This document shows, piece by piece, positions 13,373 to 13,775 of a stretch of DNA of 13,775 bases. Where the stretch lies: NCBI GenBank assembly GCA_020354275.1, contig CP070645.1, positions 1,654,121 through 1,667,895 of the forward strand, given 5' to 3'. Below the pieces are notes generated by a model. The model was not told the origin of the DNA. It did no database searches and worked only from the letters and a program-made list of their open reading frames with translations. Numbering within the stretch: position 1 is the stretch's first letter; every line of letters starts with the position of its first letter. Position numbers and translations under genes: made by a program. This DNA is from Dehalococcoidales bacterium (GTDB lineage: Bacteria; Chloroflexota; Dehalococcoidia; Dehalococcoidales; UBA2162).

Positions 13373-13387
13373 TGATAATCATTTTCA
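13373..13387. promoter_or_regulatory. Fur box over the fur start point
   Basis: TGATAATCATTTTCA matches the 7-1-7 Fur consensus TGATAAT-N-ATTATCA with one mismatch, and the 19-bp form (13368-13386) matches the E. coli consensus at 16 of 19 positions. It lies 13 nt before the fur ATG and covers the predicted transcription start, so negative autoregulation is expected. Confidence 0.87.
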
Positions 13388-13392
13388 TTTAT

Positions 13393-13422
13393 ACTTTATT
13401 TAAAAGTTCTATTCATTGTCAA
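13393..13422 (-). promoter_or_regulatory. Predicted sigma-70 promoter of fur
   Basis: On the minus strand a perfect TTGACA (13417-13422), an 18-bp spacer and TAAAGT (13393-13398, 4/6) place the start near 13386, at the edge of the Fur box. An overlapping TATAAA a few bases further on is an alternative -10. Confidence 0.55.
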
Positions 13423-13516
13423 GGTTGATGCACCGCAATAGTGGCAATAACGTTGGTTGTTTTGGGGCAAGGGTGAATTATTCATGGATTTCTAGCAGGA
13501 TGACAGTGGGCCGGGC

Positions 13517-13545
13517 TTGCCAAAATAGAGAAAATAGTATATAAT
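13517..13545 (+). promoter_or_regulatory. Strong predicted promoter for the right-end gene
   Basis: TTGCCA (13517-13522, 5/6), a 17-bp spacer and a perfect TATAAT (13540-13545) form one of the two best promoters in the window. The start point would be near 13552, about 200 nt before the next gene, implying a long leader. Confidence 0.7.
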
Positions 13546-13755
13546 AGATAAACTTTATTTCTTCGTTAATAATCGCCGACGAAGACAGGAATTTGCAACT
13601 GCTTACAAGTTTAGGTTTTTAGGCTAATCCACCCAGTCCATTATTGCTTTCCGATTTATCGCCTGATTATAATAACACACCTGTTGGCATCTGAGCATGG
13701 CAAGCTGAAGCCTGAAGCCATTTTTCTTTTAAACAAGCAGGGGGAGGTACCAGAG
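13546..13755 (+). other. Long untranslated leader with hairpins
   Basis: No coding frame of note lies in the gene-free stretch 13360-13755. Its left part holds the fur control region. From about 13552 it appears to be a leader of about 200 nt. At its start TCTTCGT (13560-13566) pairs with ACGAAGA (13579-13585), a 7-bp stem with a 12-nt loop. A terminator-like hairpin lies near its end. I could not match it to the T-box, TPP, cobalamin, SAM or cyclic-di-GMP riboswitch patterns I know, and no leader peptide with repeated regulatory codons was seen. Confidence 0.4.
13697..13730 (+). terminator. Terminator-like hairpin inside the leader
   Basis: ATGGC (13697-13701) pairs with GCCAT (13717-13721), with partial inner pairing, and is followed by TTTTTCTTTT (13721-13730). 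An upstream TGGC (13685-13688) could compete for the same 3' arm. The hairpin lies between the strong promoter and the ribosome binding site, as in an attenuator. The stem is short, so the call is tentative. Confidence 0.45.
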
Positions 13756-13775
13756 GTGACGGCTAATTATAAGAA
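13756..13775 (+). CDS. Start of an unidentified gene, cut by the window end
   Basis: GGGGAGG (13741-13747) stands 8 nt before GTG at 13756, followed by an open frame to the last base (VTANYK). The good ribosome binding site and the upstream promoter support a real start, but only six codons are visible and no product can be named. Confidence 0.5.

Noticed and set aside
13740..13758. T-box-like sequence (GGAGGTACC) at the right end
   Set aside because: It lacks the GGGTGGNACCGCG core and is better explained as the ribosome binding site of the GTG start at 13756.
1..13775. tRNA genes, CRISPR arrays, insertion sequences, phage or defence genes
   Set aside because: None seen: no regularly spaced repeats, no transposase-like frames, and no tRNA-like arms in the intergenic stretches, all of which are under 400 bp.

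Overview
The window reads as ordinary bacterial chromosome of mid GC content. Protein style (Fur, LexA, Rel, YbeY, class 1B PyrD, iron-sulfur flavoprotein, a COG1237-type hydrolase) suggests an anaerobic, sediment or groundwater Dehalococcoidia-like member of the Chloroflexota. That placement is inference from protein resemblance, not a computed result. No tRNA, rRNA, CRISPR array, insertion sequence or phage gene was seen.

Left part (1-2526): the 3' portion of dinB (Y-family polymerase IV) runs rightward and converges on an mscS-type channel gene. Between them lies a hairpin-rich segment that serves as terminator of the channel gene. A 250-bp divergent promoter region separates mscS from a rightward pair, ilvE and a divergent plsY-family gene (2777-4423).

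Middle (4440-9145): leftward lexA has a strong promoter whose start point is overlapped by a Gram-positive-type SOS box. Leftward rel (ppGpp synthetase/hydrolase) and rpsT (S20, UUG start) follow, each with its own good promoter. Divergent from rel, ybeY and an iron-sulfur flavoprotein gene are translationally coupled (ATGA overlap). DNA damage (lexA, dinB), stringent response (rel) and ribosome maturation (ybeY, rpsT) therefore sit close together.

Right part (9212-13775): a major facilitator transporter gene converges on a leftward series: fur, an unknown polytopic membrane protein, a metallo-beta-lactamase-fold hydrolase and pyrD. A near-consensus Fur box covers the fur start point. A palindrome with Fur-like half-sites but different spacing lies just before the membrane gene. 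The last 400 bp hold a strong rightward promoter, an approximately 200-nt leader ending in a terminator-like hairpin, and the first codons of an unidentified gene.

No clearly new multi-gene system is visible. The points most worth checking are the Fur/unknown-membrane-protein pair, the right-end leader, the PlsY-like protein lacking motif-1 residues, and the Rel protein with unusual signature residues in both catalytic domains.
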